This document shows, piece by piece, positions 9,396-18,174 of a stretch of DNA of 64,000 nt. This DNA comes from Tropicibacter oceani (lineage in GTDB: Bacteria > Pseudomonadota > Alphaproteobacteria > Rhodobacterales > Rhodobacteraceae), in NCBI RefSeq assembly GCF_029958925.1, contig NZ_CP124616.1:1426001-1490000 (forward strand), in the 5' to 3' direction. Made by a program: the position numbers and the translations under genes. Position 1 is the first letter of the stretch. Every line of letters starts with the position of its first letter. Below the pieces are notes generated by a model. That model worked only from the letters and a program-made list of their open reading frames with translations. It was not told the DNA's origin and did not search any database.

Positions 9396-10130
9396 ATGAG
9401 CGACATGACCGAAACCGTGCCCCCGGCGGGCCTCAAGCGCCATTTGCCCCTGATCACCATCCTTGCGGTGGCGGTTCTGGGGTATTTTACCCTGCGCGAT
9501 TATCTGACCTTCGACACCCTGCGCGACAACCGAGAGGCGCTTTTGGCCTATCGCGACGCCAACTACACGCTTTTGGCGCTGGGGTTCGTCGGACTTTATA
9601 TTGCGATTGTCGCCTTTTCGCTGCCCGGGGCGGCGGTTGCCTCGGTCACTGGTGGGTTCCTGTTTGGCCTGTGGGGCGGCACGGCCTTCAACGTGCTGGC
9701 GGCCACCGTCGGGGCGATGGCGATCTTTCTGGCGGCGCGGGCCGGGCTGGGGCGCACCCTTGCGGGCAAACTGGAAACCTCGGACGGTACGCTGCGCAAG
9801 CTCAAGGAAGGGCTGCGCGACAACGAGATCAGCGTTTTGTTCATCCTGCGGCTGGTTCCGGTGGTGCCTTTCTTCGTGGCGAACCTGCTGCCGGCCCTTG
9901 TTGGCGTGAAATTTCGCAACTTTGTCCTGACCACGGCGTTGGGAATCATCCCGGGGGCTTTTGTCTTTACCTCGATCGGGGTTGGCCTGGGCGAGGTGTT
10001 CGACCGCGGCGAAAGCCCGGACCTGTCGCTGCTGTGGGCGCCGCATGTAATCGGCCCGATCCTTGGGCTGGCCGCGCTGGCGGCCCTGCCGATCGTCATC
10101 AAGGCCCTGCGCGGCAAGAAAGGGATCTGA
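9396..10130 (+). CDS. TVP38/TMEM64 (SNARE-associated/DedA-like) membrane protein
   Basis: 244-residue polytopic inner-membrane protein of the TVP38/TMEM64 group. Seen: an N-terminal helix, then the domain signature around SLPGAAVASVTGGFLFG and a following glycine-rich re-entrant segment, then helices to the C terminus. The family is thought to move or organise lipids or small solutes; no substrate can be read from the sequence. The open frame runs far upstream, but the ATG at 9396 gives the usual short cytoplasmic tail. It ends 3 bases before the flavin disulfide reductase gene; such pairs (TVP38 plus MerA-like reductase) are common and suggest a shared role. Confidence 0.85.
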   Translation: MSDMTETVPPAGLKRHLPLITILAVAVLGYFTLRDYLTFDTLRDNREALLAYRDANYTLLALGFVGLYIAIVAFSLPGAAVASVTGGFLFGLWGGTAFNVLAATVGAMAIFLAARAGLGRTLAGKLETSDGTLRKLKEGLRDNEISVLFILRLVPVVPFFVANLLPALVGVKFRNFVLTTALGIIPGAFVFTSIGVGLGEVFDRGESPDLSLLWAPHVIGPILGLAALAALPIVIKALRGKKGI

Positions 10131-10133
10131 ACC

Positions 10134-11552
10134 ATGAAGACGATCAAGACGGATATCCTGGTGATCGGGGCAGGCTCGGGCGGGCTTTCGGTGGCGGCAG
10201 GGGCAGTGCAGATGGGCGCCGACGTGACCTTGCTGGAAGGTCACAAGATGGGCGGGGATTGCCTGAACTACGGCTGCGTGCCCTCCAAGGCGCTGCTGGC
10301 CAGCGCCAAGGCGGCCCATGCCATGGACCATGCGGCGCCTTACGGTGTCGCGGACAGCACCCCGCAGGTGGATTATGCCGCCGCCAAGGATCATGTCGCC
10401 GATGTGATCGCCACCATCGAACCGGTCGACAGTCAGGAACGGTTCGAAGGGCTGGGCGTGCGGGTGATCCGCGAGTACGGCCAGTTCGTATCGGACAGCG
10501 AAGTGCAGGCGGGCGACACGCGGATCAAGGCGCGGCGCATCGTGATTGCCACCGGGTCGTCGCCCTTTGTTCCGCCGATCCCCGGGCTGGACAGCGTTCC
10601 CTATCTGACCAATGAAACCCTTTGGGATCTGCGTGATCGCCCCGATCATCTGTTGATCATCGGCGGCGGCCCGATCGGCATGGAAATGGCCCAGGCGCAT
10701 CGCCGCCTTGGATCGCAGGTCACCGTGATCGAAGGCGCCAAGGCGCTGGGCAAGGATGACCCCGAGATGGCCGAGGTGGTGCTGGAGGCCCTGCGCGCCG
10801 AAGGCATCGAGATGGCCGAGGATGCCCTGGCCAAGGAAGTGCGCGGCAGCACCGGCGCCATCGAGGTCGAAACCAAGGATGGGCGCGTCTTCAAGGGCTC
10901 GCACCTTTTGGTTGCCGTCGGGCGGCGTGCCAACATGGACAACCTGAACCTGAAGGCCGCCGGGATCGAAACCACCAGAACCGGCATCAAGGTCGACGCC
11001 AGCCTGAAAACCACCAACAAACGCGTCTATGCCATCGGCGATGTGGCGGGCGGGCTGCAATTCACCCATGTGGCGGGCTATCACGCCGGGATCGTCATCC
11101 GCTCGGCGCTGTTCGGCCTGCCGGCAAAGACCAAGACCGCGCATATCCCTTGGGCGACCTATACCCAGCCCGAACTGGCGCAGGTCGGCCTGACCGAGGC
11201 ACAGGCCCGCGAAGCGCACGGCGGCAAACTTGAAGTGGTGCGGTTTCACTACAGCCACAACGACCGCGCCATCGCCGAACGCAAGACGCGCGGGTTGATC
11301 AAGGTGATGGTGGTCAAGGGCAAGCCGGTGGGCGTGTCGATCGCGGGCCATCAGGCGGGCGAATTGATCGCCCTTTGGTCGCTGGTCATCGCAAATGGCC
11401 TGAAGATGAGCCATGTGGCCAACATGGTCGCCCCGTATCCGACAATCGCAGAGGTTAACAAACGCGCCGCGGGTGCCTATTTTTCCCCAAGGCTGTTCGA
11501 AAACGATACAGTCAAGACAGTGGTGCGGCTGGTACAGCGCTGGCTGCCCTGA
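10134..11552 (+). CDS. FAD-dependent pyridine-nucleotide disulfide oxidoreductase (MerA/Lpd-like)
   Basis: 472 residues with the class I disulfide reductase plan. Seen: FAD dinucleotide fold IGAGSGGLSVA near residue 10, redox-active pair in GGDCLNYGCVPSKALL (about 42-47), NAD(P) fold IIGGGPIGMEMA near 178, and second FAD motif YAIGDVAGG near 300. The C-terminal region has APYPTIAE where lipoamide dehydrogenases carry HPT with the catalytic histidine, so it is not a normal Lpd; no extra heavy-metal domain or Cys-Cys tail is present, so it is not a classical mercuric reductase either. Substrate unknown. Cotranscribed with the TVP38 gene. Confidence 0.85.
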   Translation: MKTIKTDILVIGAGSGGLSVAAGAVQMGADVTLLEGHKMGGDCLNYGCVPSKALLASAKAAHAMDHAAPYGVADSTPQVDYAAAKDHVADVIATIEPVDSQERFEGLGVRVIREYGQFVSDSEVQAGDTRIKARRIVIATGSSPFVPPIPGLDSVPYLTNETLWDLRDRPDHLLIIGGGPIGMEMAQAHRRLGSQVTVIEGAKALGKDDPEMAEVVLEALRAEGIEMAEDALAKEVRGSTGAIEVETKDGRVFKGSHLLVAVGRRANMDNLNLKAAGIETTRTGIKVDASLKTTNKRVYAIGDVAGGLQFTHVAGYHAGIVIRSALFGLPAKTKTAHIPWATYTQPELAQVGLTEAQAREAHGGKLEVVRFHYSHNDRAIAERKTRGLIKVMVVKGKPVGVSIAGHQAGELIALWSLVIANGLKMSHVANMVAPYPTIAEVNKRAAGAYFSPRLFENDTVKTVVRLVQRWLP

Positions 11553-11566
11553 AACGTTAGCAGGCT

Positions 11567-12958
11567 ATGTTGAACTCACTTTCCGGCCGATTTCTGATCC
11601 TGACGACGGTCTTTGTCATGCTGGCCGAAGTCCTGATCTTTGTCCCGTCGATCGCGCGCTTCCGCGAGGATTATCTGCTGGCGCGGCTCGAGCGGGCGCA
11701 GATTGCGTCGCTGGCGCTGCTGGCCGACGACATGATCAGCCCCGAGCTGGAGGCCGAGCTTCTGGACAACGCGGGGGTCTTCAACGTGGTGCTGCGGCGT
11801 GACGAGGTGCGGCAGCTTGTGCTGTCCTCGCCGATGCCGGGGGAAATCAGCGCCAGCTATGATCTGCGCGACGCCAGCGCCTGGCAGCTGATCACCGACG
11901 CGGTCGAGGATCTGGTGACGGTGGAAAACCGGACGATCCGGGTCATCGGCAACCCGTTCCGCGATGCCGGCCAGTTGATCGAAGTGACGATGGACACCAT
12001 CGGCCTGCGCATGGCGATGATCGACTATGGGGTGCGCATCCTGCTGCTGTCGGCGGTGATTTCGATCATCACCGCCTTTTTGCTGTTCCTTGCGGTGCGC
12101 GTGCTGCTGGTCAAACCGATCAAGCGCGTCGTGGGCCATATGCAGGCCTATGCCGCCGCCCCCGAGGACGCCCACCGCATCATCAACCCCAGTGCCAAGG
12201 TCAAGGAACTGCGCGAGGCCGAGCAGGCCCTGCAGTCGCTGCAGACACAGCTGACGCAGGCGCTGAAGCAAAAGGAACGGCTGGCGCAGCTTGGCGGTGC
12301 GGTTGCGCGGGTGTCGCATGATCTGCGCAACATTCTGACCTCGGCGCAGCTGTTCACCGACCGAATCGAGATGTCCGAAGATCCGGCGGTCAAACGCATG
12401 GCGCCCAAGCTGGTCAATTCGATTACCCGCGCGGTCAGCCTGTGCGAAGGCACATTGGCCTTTGGCCGCGCCGAAGAACCGGCCCCGCGCCTGGCCCTGT
12501 TCAACCTGGCATCGCTGACCGGCGAAGTGCTGGAGGCCGAAAGGCTGGCCATCGGCGAGGCCGAGATCAGCCTGTCCGAGGATGTTCCTGCCAGCATGAT
12601 GCTGCGCGGCGATCCCGAACAGATCTATCGCGTCCTGTCCAACCTGATCCGCAATGCCCGCCAGGCCATCGCCGCAACCGGCCAGCCCGGCGAAATCAAC
12701 GTCGCCGCGCATGTCGAAGACAGCAGTTGGCTGATCACCGTTGCCGATACCGGCCCCGGCCTGCCGCCAAAGGCGCGCGAACACCTGTTCCAGCCGTTTC
12801 AGGGCGGTGTGCGCAAGGGGGGCTCGGGGCTTGGGCTGGCGATTGCGGTGGAATTGGTGCGCGGTCACGGCGGCACTTTGAGCCTGAAAAACAGCGATGG
12901 ATCAGGCACTTGCTTTGAAATTCGCCTGCCGATGGGCGATGTTGGGCAAATAAAGTGA
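11567..12958 (+). CDS. Membrane sensor histidine kinase
   Basis: 463 residues. N-terminal membrane helix (about 8-28), a periplasmic sensor region to about 153, a second helix 155-181, a HAMP-like linker and coiled coil (205-240), then the kinase: phosphoacceptor H251 in VSHDLRN, N-box NLIRNARQAI, G1 DTGPGLPP and G2 GGSGLGLAI. It starts 14 bases after the oxidoreductase gene and may share its transcript. No receiver-domain protein is adjacent, so the partner regulator is encoded elsewhere. The stimulus is unknown. Confidence 0.92.
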   Translation: MLNSLSGRFLILTTVFVMLAEVLIFVPSIARFREDYLLARLERAQIASLALLADDMISPELEAELLDNAGVFNVVLRRDEVRQLVLSSPMPGEISASYDLRDASAWQLITDAVEDLVTVENRTIRVIGNPFRDAGQLIEVTMDTIGLRMAMIDYGVRILLLSAVISIITAFLLFLAVRVLLVKPIKRVVGHMQAYAAAPEDAHRIINPSAKVKELREAEQALQSLQTQLTQALKQKERLAQLGGAVARVSHDLRNILTSAQLFTDRIEMSEDPAVKRMAPKLVNSITRAVSLCEGTLAFGRAEEPAPRLALFNLASLTGEVLEAERLAIGEAEISLSEDVPASMMLRGDPEQIYRVLSNLIRNARQAIAATGQPGEINVAAHVEDSSWLITVADTGPGLPPKAREHLFQPFQGGVRKGGSGLGLAIAVELVRGHGGTLSLKNSDGSGTCFEIRLPMGDVGQIK

Positions 12959-13006
12959 AATAGGCTCTTGCATCGCCCGGCGAGCATCGCTAAATCCCGC
13001 CCCTAC

Positions 13007-13083
13007 GGACCGATAGCTCAGCTGGATAGAGTACTTGACTACGAATCAAGGGGTCGGGGGTTCGAATCCTCCTCGGTCCGCCA
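13007..13083 (+). tRNA. tRNA-Arg (anticodon ACG)
   Basis: 77 bases with an encoded CCA end. Acceptor GGACCGA pairs TCGGTCC, discriminator G. D arm GCTC...GAGT, anticodon stem CTTGA/TCAAG around loop CTACGAA giving anticodon ACG (inosine at 34 expected; reads CGN Arg codons), T arm with GGTTCGAATCC. A strong terminator follows. Confidence 0.97.
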
Positions 13084-13090
13084 GGATTTG

Positions 13091-13127
13091 AGGCCGCGCA
13101 GCGAAAAGCAGCGCGGCCTTGTTCTTT
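13091..13127 (+). terminator. Rho-independent terminator after tRNA-Arg
   Basis: Stem AGGCCGCGC (13091-13099) with GCGCGGCCT (13111-13119), 11-base loop, then TGTTCTTT. Placed 8 bases after the tRNA CCA end. Confidence 0.85.
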
Positions 13128-13232
13128 CCGGTGACGGTTTTCCCCAAATGCATGGTCAGCCCCCTGTGATTGTTGGTTTATTTGGTTTTTACGTTTTTTG
13201 CGGTATAGTCGTGAAAAAGCAGGAGCAGGAAA

Positions 13233-13694
13233 ATGCCCAAGGTTGGTGAGCAGATTGCAGCGCTTCCCATGCGCTGGGATGACGACGGGAATCTCAAGGT
13301 CCTGATGGTGACCTCACGCGATACCGGCCGCTGGGTCATGCCCAAGGGCTGGGAAATGGACGGCAAAAAACCCTGGGCCGCCGCCGAAATCGAGGCGCTG
13401 GAAGAGGCCGGGGCCAAAGGGTTCATTTCGCACGATTGCATCGGCTCTTACAGCTACAAGAAAAAGCTTGGGCAAAAGCACTGGATCCTGTGCGAAGTTC
13501 GGGTCTATCCGATGATCGTCGAAAAGCTGAAGCGCAACTGGAAGGAACGCCACCAGCGCAAGCGCAAGTGGTTCACGCCCAAGGCCGCGGCCAAACGTGT
13601 CAAGGAATCGGAACTGGCCGATCTGCTGATGACCCTTGCCAGCAAACCCAAGAAAGAGCCGATCATCCGCGAGCTTTTGAAAAAAGCCTCGTAA
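13233..13694 (+). CDS. NUDIX hydrolase
   Basis: 153-residue NUDIX-fold protein, predicted to hydrolyse a nucleoside diphosphate linked to another group, possibly diadenosine or diphosphoinositol polyphosphates. Seen: RWVMPKGWEMDGK leading into the NUDIX helix EIEALEEAGAKG, which keeps the metal-binding glutamates but has isoleucine where the consensus REUxEExGU has arginine. The tail is lysine/arginine-rich. It stands alone after the tRNA with GGAG upstream of the ATG. Confidence 0.88.
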   Translation: MPKVGEQIAALPMRWDDDGNLKVLMVTSRDTGRWVMPKGWEMDGKKPWAAAEIEALEEAGAKGFISHDCIGSYSYKKKLGQKHWILCEVRVYPMIVEKLKRNWKERHQRKRKWFTPKAAAKRVKESELADLLMTLASKPKKEPIIRELLKKAS

Positions 13695-13703
13695 GCTGGC
13701 GGA

Positions 13704-14999
13704 TCAGTCGACCGGCAGGCCGCTGGGCACGGTTTCGGGCACCCCAAGGGGCAGCTTGTCGGTGCTGGTGCCGGTCAGGGCGTTCAGGAACGCCTCGAGG
13801 TCGGTGATCTCCTCGTTGCTCAGCGCGACCCTTGGCAGGTTGATGGCTTCGGCCTGTCGGGCCATTTCCAGCCGGTCCTGGGCCAGGACGAAGTCATATT
13901 CATCCAGCCAGGGAACACGCGGAAGCCGGGCCATTTTGGGTTGCCAGCGTTCCCTTTCGCCGACCGGATTGGCCATGTGGCGGATCATGCTGTTCAGCGT
14001 CGGATAGGCACCGTTGTGGCCATAGGGGGCGGTCAGGGCGACATTGCGCAGCGACGGCGTGCGGAACTTGTAGGCATCGGCCAGATCGTTCGTCGTGCCC
14101 ATGCGGCCCAGATCGCGCGGGATCGGATCAAAGGCGCGCGTGCGCCCGGGGCCGAACTGCGGCAGACCGGCGGCGTGAAATCCCTGGTCCGTGAACAGTG
14201 GCCCGTTGTGGCACGATGCGCATTGCGCCTTGCCAAAGAACAACTCCCGGCCGCGCTCTGCATCCCGGGGCAGGGGGGCGCCGGTCTGGACCCAGGCGTC
14301 ATAGGGGCTGTCATAGCTTTGGAATTCGGTCCCGATAAAGGCCGCCAGGGCATTGGCGATTTCGGTGATGGTCACCTGGTCGGGGCGGTCGATGTTGGGA
14401 AAGGCAGCCACGAACATCCTGCCGTATTCGGGGATCGTGCGCACCCGTTTGGCGACGATCGGCCAAGCCTTGTCCAGCCGCACCTTGACCGCGCCGCCGA
14501 TTTCGTTTTCGCCCGACTGGCCGGCCATTTCCGCATCCGAAGTCATCGGGAAAAGCGCCTGCGCCGCCAGGATCGAATTGAGCCCCTTTGGCAGCCTTTC
14601 CTGCGCCGGAGTAGTAAAGTTCCAGCCCTTGTAATCCGTCATTTCGACGCGCCCGTCATGGAACAGCACCCGCACATCGCGGTGCCCCAGGTTCCACAAC
14701 GCCGGAGCGTTGCGCGGAATGCGCTTTTGGATCTTGTCGGCGCCGTCCCCGGCTGTCCGCTGCGTGCCCAGCCCCAGACCGCCTTCTCCGATCCCCAAGC
14801 TCAGGCCGTCGCCGCTGGCCATGGTGTGGTGATGGCAGGTGCCGCAACTGATATTGCGGTTGCCAGAAAGGATCTTGTCATAGAAAAGAAGCTGCCCGAG
14901 TTTGGCCTGTGCCGGGTCGAAGGTCAGGAAATCCTCTTTTGACAGGGTCTCGGCCGCGACCGGCAGGGCCAGCCCGACAGACAAGCACAGGACAGCCAT
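13704..14999 (-). CDS. Di-heme cytochrome-c peroxidase/MauG-family protein
   Basis: 431-residue exported protein with two c-type heme sites, CGTCH at residues 52-56 and CASCH in the C-terminal half, plus the conserved histidine- and glycine-rich loops of the CcpA/MauG family (e.g. FRTPSLRNVALTAPYGHNG). It should act in the periplasm, reducing peroxide or oxidising a protein side chain. The N terminus MAVLCLSVGLALPVAA is a short signal peptide that lacks the usual positive charge, so translation may begin upstream; the frame stays open there but only opposite the neighbouring gene. The chosen ATG lies 3 bases from the divergent ATG of the Sel1 gene. Confidence 0.88.
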   Translation of the reverse strand: MAVLCLSVGLALPVAAETLSKEDFLTFDPAQAKLGQLLFYDKILSGNRNISCGTCHHHTMASGDGLSLGIGEGGLGLGTQRTAGDGADKIQKRIPRNAPALWNLGHRDVRVLFHDGRVEMTDYKGWNFTTPAQERLPKGLNSILAAQALFPMTSDAEMAGQSGENEIGGAVKVRLDKAWPIVAKRVRTIPEYGRMFVAAFPNIDRPDQVTITEIANALAAFIGTEFQSYDSPYDAWVQTGAPLPRDAERGRELFFGKAQCASCHNGPLFTDQGFHAAGLPQFGPGRTRAFDPIPRDLGRMGTTNDLADAYKFRTPSLRNVALTAPYGHNGAYPTLNSMIRHMANPVGERERWQPKMARLPRVPWLDEYDFVLAQDRLEMARQAEAINLPRVALSNEEITDLEAFLNALTGTSTDKLPLGVPETVPSGLPVD

Positions 15000-15002
15000 G
15001 CC

Positions 15003-15494
15003 ATGACCAAGGCCAAGATGATCATAGCCGCGACGCTGGTGGCGGGCCTTGGCTTTGCCAGCCCGGCGCTTGCCAATCTGGATGCCGCCCGGGACCTGAT
15101 GGAAGCCGGCCAGTTCGAACAGGCGCGCGAGGCGCTTTGGCCGCTGGCCCTGTCCGGGAACGCCGACGCCGAGGAGTTGATCGGCGTGATGTATGCCCTT
15201 GGGCTTGGGGTCGAGCAGGATCATGTGCGCGCCTTTGACTGGTATCTGCGCAGCGCCTTGAAAGGACATCCCGGCGCGCAATCCGGGGTCGGCTGGTATT
15301 ATGAACTGGGCCTGGGCCTGCCTGCGCCCGACCTGGTGCGCGCGTACCTTTGGTATCGGCTCAGCACCATTGGCGGCGATCCCGATGCGGCGATTTCGGT
15401 CGAAGAGGTGGTCAAGAAAATGAGCAAGGAAGAAATTGATAAGGCACATGAGCTTGTCGATGATTACCGGGGGTGGATGTACCCCCACCGTTAA
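15003..15494 (+). CDS. Exported Sel1-repeat protein
   Basis: 163 residues. A clean signal peptide (MTKAKMIIAATLVAGLGFAS, cleavage after about ALA-24) is followed by two to three Sel1-type helical repeats of 36 residues, e.g. ALSGNADAEELIGVMYALG and ALKGHPGAQSGVGWYYELG. Sel1 repeats mediate protein-protein contacts; this one should do so in the periplasm. AGGA lies about ten bases before the ATG. Divergent from the peroxidase-like gene with only three bases between the two start codons. Confidence 0.85.
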   Translation: MTKAKMIIAATLVAGLGFASPALANLDAARDLMEAGQFEQAREALWPLALSGNADAEELIGVMYALGLGVEQDHVRAFDWYLRSALKGHPGAQSGVGWYYELGLGLPAPDLVRAYLWYRLSTIGGDPDAAISVEEVVKKMSKEEIDKAHELVDDYRGWMYPHR

Positions 15495-15690
15495 CCATGC
15501 CCCAGCCAAGGGGGAGTAGGCAAATCATGGCTTGAATGGGGCGACTGGGGGTGGAATTGTGTCGAGTTGGAGCACAATGCCCTGCCCTGTCCCGCTATTG
15601 TTTCCGTTTTTGGCGGTCTTTGATCACGGATGCGTGATTCGGACGGCCGCGAAAAGCCTGCAAATCCTGCCAGACCAATCGGACAAGAAA

Positions 15691-15717
15691 GGGCTGCCCG
15701 GCCATGCCGCGCAGCCC
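15691..15717 (-). terminator. Terminator of the TRAP operon
   Basis: Downstream of dctP on the minus strand: stem GGGCTGC/GCAGCCC (15691-15697 with 15711-15717), 13-base loop, followed on the minus strand by a T-rich tail TTTCTTGT. Confidence 0.7.
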
Positions 15718-15739
15718 CGTTTCAACCAGTCAAAGACGA

Positions 15740-16798
15740 TCAGTTCAGGTCGGCCTCATAGCCTTTGGCAAGGTCAGCCTCGGCTGCGGCCACGGCGTCG
15801 GTCAGGGCCTGATAGATCACGTCGCCGCCCTGCACGTTCTGCTGGAACCAGTCAAAGACCGGTGCCGCCGCTTGGCGGAAGGCTTCCTTTTCTTCGGGGG
15901 TCGGGACATACAGATCGCCGCCCGCCGCCAGGTAATCCTGATAGGCCTGGATCGACTTGCGCTTGGGGCTGGCAAAGGTGGCCTGCTGAAGCGCTGCAAA
16001 GCCGTCAACGACCACGCGGCGCATCTCTTCGGACATGCCCAAGAACTTTTCGTTGTTCATCACCCAGATCGCGCCCATGTAGGCGTGCCCGTCCAGCGTG
16101 ACATACTTGAGCCCGGCATCGGGGAACTTCATGTTCATGATGTCGGTGATGCCGTTCTTGGAGCCTTCGACAACGCCGGTCTGCAGGCTGGTGAACAGTT
16201 CCGGCCAGCTGATCGGGGTCGGCGAGGCACCCAGCGCCTTGACCAGTTCCTGCGGCAGATCGGCCACCACGGTGCGGATTTTCAGACCGGCCAGATCACC
16301 GGGCATCTGCACCCGGCGCTGGGTGTTGGCAAAGTTGCGCCAGCCGCCGGTGTTGCCGATGGTCATGATGCGGATGGTGCCGCCCGAATCCTCAAGCGCC
16401 ATCTCGCGCATCTTGCGGGTGAAATCGCCGGACAGCACGGCCTCGGCCACGCGGTCGTCGGACATCAGGTAGGGCAGGTCCAGAACCTGCACATAGGGGA
16501 AAATCCCGGCCGCGCCGCCCGAGGTGGTCACAAAAACGTCGATCGACCCGTCCGAGACGCCCTGAAGGCATTCCGCACCGCCCGAACACAGCTGCGTGCC
16601 GATGAACAGCTCGACCGCGATGGCCCCGTTCGAGGCCTTTTCGACGTAGTCCTTGAAGACCACGAGGCCGTCATAATCCTCGTCGTTTTCGTTCGAGTTC
16701 GCGGTGGCGCGAATGGTGATCTCCTGCGCGGCGGCGGTGATCGCGCTGCCTGTCAGAAGTGCCGCAACCATGGCGGCTTTGGTCAGACCTTTAAGCAT
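15740..16798 (-). CDS. TRAP transporter substrate-binding protein (DctP family)
   Basis: 352-residue periplasmic binding protein that delivers a carboxylate-type solute to the DctQM membrane proteins. Signal peptide MLKGLTKAAMVAALLTG..., cleavage near AAAQ. Seen: the DctP core with QLCSGGAECLQGVSDG, the conserved IRTVVADLPQELVKALGASPTPISWPE-type ligand region including the arginine expected to bind a carboxylate, and LQTGVVEG. The start is preceded by AGGGAGAG. The unusual order is leftwards Q-M-P, last gene of the LLM monooxygenase operon, which suggests the transporter imports that pathway's substrate. Confidence 0.93.
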   Translation of the reverse strand: MLKGLTKAAMVAALLTGSAITAAAQEITIRATANSNENDEDYDGLVVFKDYVEKASNGAIAVELFIGTQLCSGGAECLQGVSDGSIDVFVTTSGGAAGIFPYVQVLDLPYLMSDDRVAEAVLSGDFTRKMREMALEDSGGTIRIMTIGNTGGWRNFANTQRRVQMPGDLAGLKIRTVVADLPQELVKALGASPTPISWPELFTSLQTGVVEGSKNGITDIMNMKFPDAGLKYVTLDGHAYMGAIWVMNNEKFLGMSEEMRRVVVDGFAALQQATFASPKRKSIQAYQDYLAAGGDLYVPTPEEKEAFRQAAAPVFDWFQQNVQGGDVIYQALTDAVAAAEADLAKGYEADLN

Positions 16799-16884
16799 TT
16801 CTCTCTCCCTGTTGCTTGTCTGTGCGATGGGCCAAGGGCCCGGTGAAGCCTGTCGTAGGGCGGGGCTTTGCCCCGCACCCGTGG

Positions 16885-18174
16885 TCAGTTGGCGAACCCC
16901 GTCAGGCGGGGGATGGTCATGGAAATTTCGGGGATGAAGGTGATCAGAAAGATCACGATCACCTCGACCAGAAGGAAGGGCAGGATCGCCTTGGCGATGG
17001 TCTCGACCCGTTCGCCGCTGACCGATGAGGCGACGAACAACACCAGCCCCATCGGCGGCGTGGCAAGACCGACGGTCAGGTTGACGCTCATGATGATGGC
17101 GAAATGGATCGGGTCGATCCCGAGGTTGGTAAAGATCGGGGCCAGGATCGGCCCAAGGATGATGATCGCCGGGCCCGCGTCCAGGAACATGCCGACGATG
17201 AACAGCAGCAGGTTGATCAGGAACAAAAGGATCAGCGGGTTTTCCGACAGCGACAGGATGAACTGCGCCAGGATTTCCGGTGTATGGCTTAGCGAGACCA
17301 CGGTCTTGAAGGCCATGGCCGCCCCCACCAGCAGCAGGACCACGGCGCTGGTCATTGCGGCGCGCATCAGCACATCGGGCAGGTCCTTCACCCTTAGCGT
17401 ATGCAGCACGAACATGCCGATCACGATGGCATAGGCCACGGCGACGGCCGCCGCCTCGGTCGGGGTGAATACGCCGCCCAGGATGCCGCCCAGGATGATG
17501 ACCGGGGTCAGCAGCGGGAAAAACGCCTTGAGACTGGCCTGCCCCCGCTCGCCCCATGTCGCCTTGGTGCGCGAGGCGGGGAAATCGTAGCGGTCCGCCA
17601 TCAGCTTGACCGCGATCATCAGGCCCAGCCCGACCAGGATGCCCGGCACGATCCCGGCCAGGAACAGCGCGGCGACGCTTTCGCCCATGACATAGGCATA
17701 GATGATCATGATCCCAGACGGCGGGATGATCGGGCCGATCACCGAACTGGCAGCGGTGATCGCGGCGGCGAAACGGCGGGTATAGCCTTCGCGTTGCATC
17801 GCGGGGATCAGCATCGACCCCAGCGCCGAAGTATCGGCCACAGCCGAGCCCGACAGCCCGGCAAACAGCATCGACGACAGGATGTTCACATGTGCCAGCC
17901 CGCCCCGGAAATGGCCCATCATGGCCTGCGAGAATTCCACAAGCCGCATGGTGATGCCGCCGCGGTTCATCAATTCCCCGGCCAGCATGAAAAAGGGGAT
18001 CGCCATCAGCGGGAAGCTGTCCATGCCGTTGTAGACATTGCGATACAGCAGCGACAGGTCGCGTTCCTGCCCGTTGAGATACAGCAGCAACCCCGGCGCG
18101 GCGAGCATCCCGAAGAACACCGGCAGGCCGATCATCAGGAACAGCAGGAAAAGCGGAAGGAACCAGACCAGCAT
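16885..18174 (-). CDS. TRAP transporter large permease (DctM family)
   Basis: 429 residues, about 12 hydrophobic segments; the sodium-coupled transport subunit. Seen: the family signatures NILSSMLFAGLSGSAVADTSALGS-type loop and GPIIPPSGIMIIY. Frame open upstream, but ATG 18174 overlaps the dctQ stop in TAATG, so the two are translationally coupled. Pairs with the DctQ subunit encoded just upstream and DctP just downstream. Confidence 0.95.
   Translation of the reverse strand: MLVWFLPLFLLFLMIGLPVFFGMLAAPGLLLYLNGQERDLSLLYRNVYNGMDSFPLMAIPFFMLAGELMNRGGITMRLVEFSQAMMGHFRGGLAHVNILSSMLFAGLSGSAVADTSALGSMLIPAMQREGYTRRFAAAITAASSVIGPIIPPSGIMIIYAYVMGESVAALFLAGIVPGILVGLGLMIAVKLMADRYDFPASRTKATWGERGQASLKAFFPLLTPVIILGGILGGVFTPTEAAAVAVAYAIVIGMFVLHTLRVKDLPDVLMRAAMTSAVVLLLVGAAMAFKTVVSLSHTPEILAQFILSLSENPLILLFLINLLLFIVGMFLDAGPAIIILGPILAPIFTNLGIDPIHFAIIMSVNLTVGLATPPMGLVLFVASSVSGERVETIAKAILPFLLVEVIVIFLITFIPEISMTIPRLTGFAN

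Noticed and set aside
9312-11414. 700-codon open frame on the minus strand
   Set aside because: Antisense to the TVP38 and disulfide reductase genes; composition follows the opposite-strand codons of high-G+C genes and no domain is recognisable.
11567-12958. Two-component pair with an adjacent response regulator
   Set aside because: No receiver domain is encoded in the neighbouring genes; the kinase is an orphan here.
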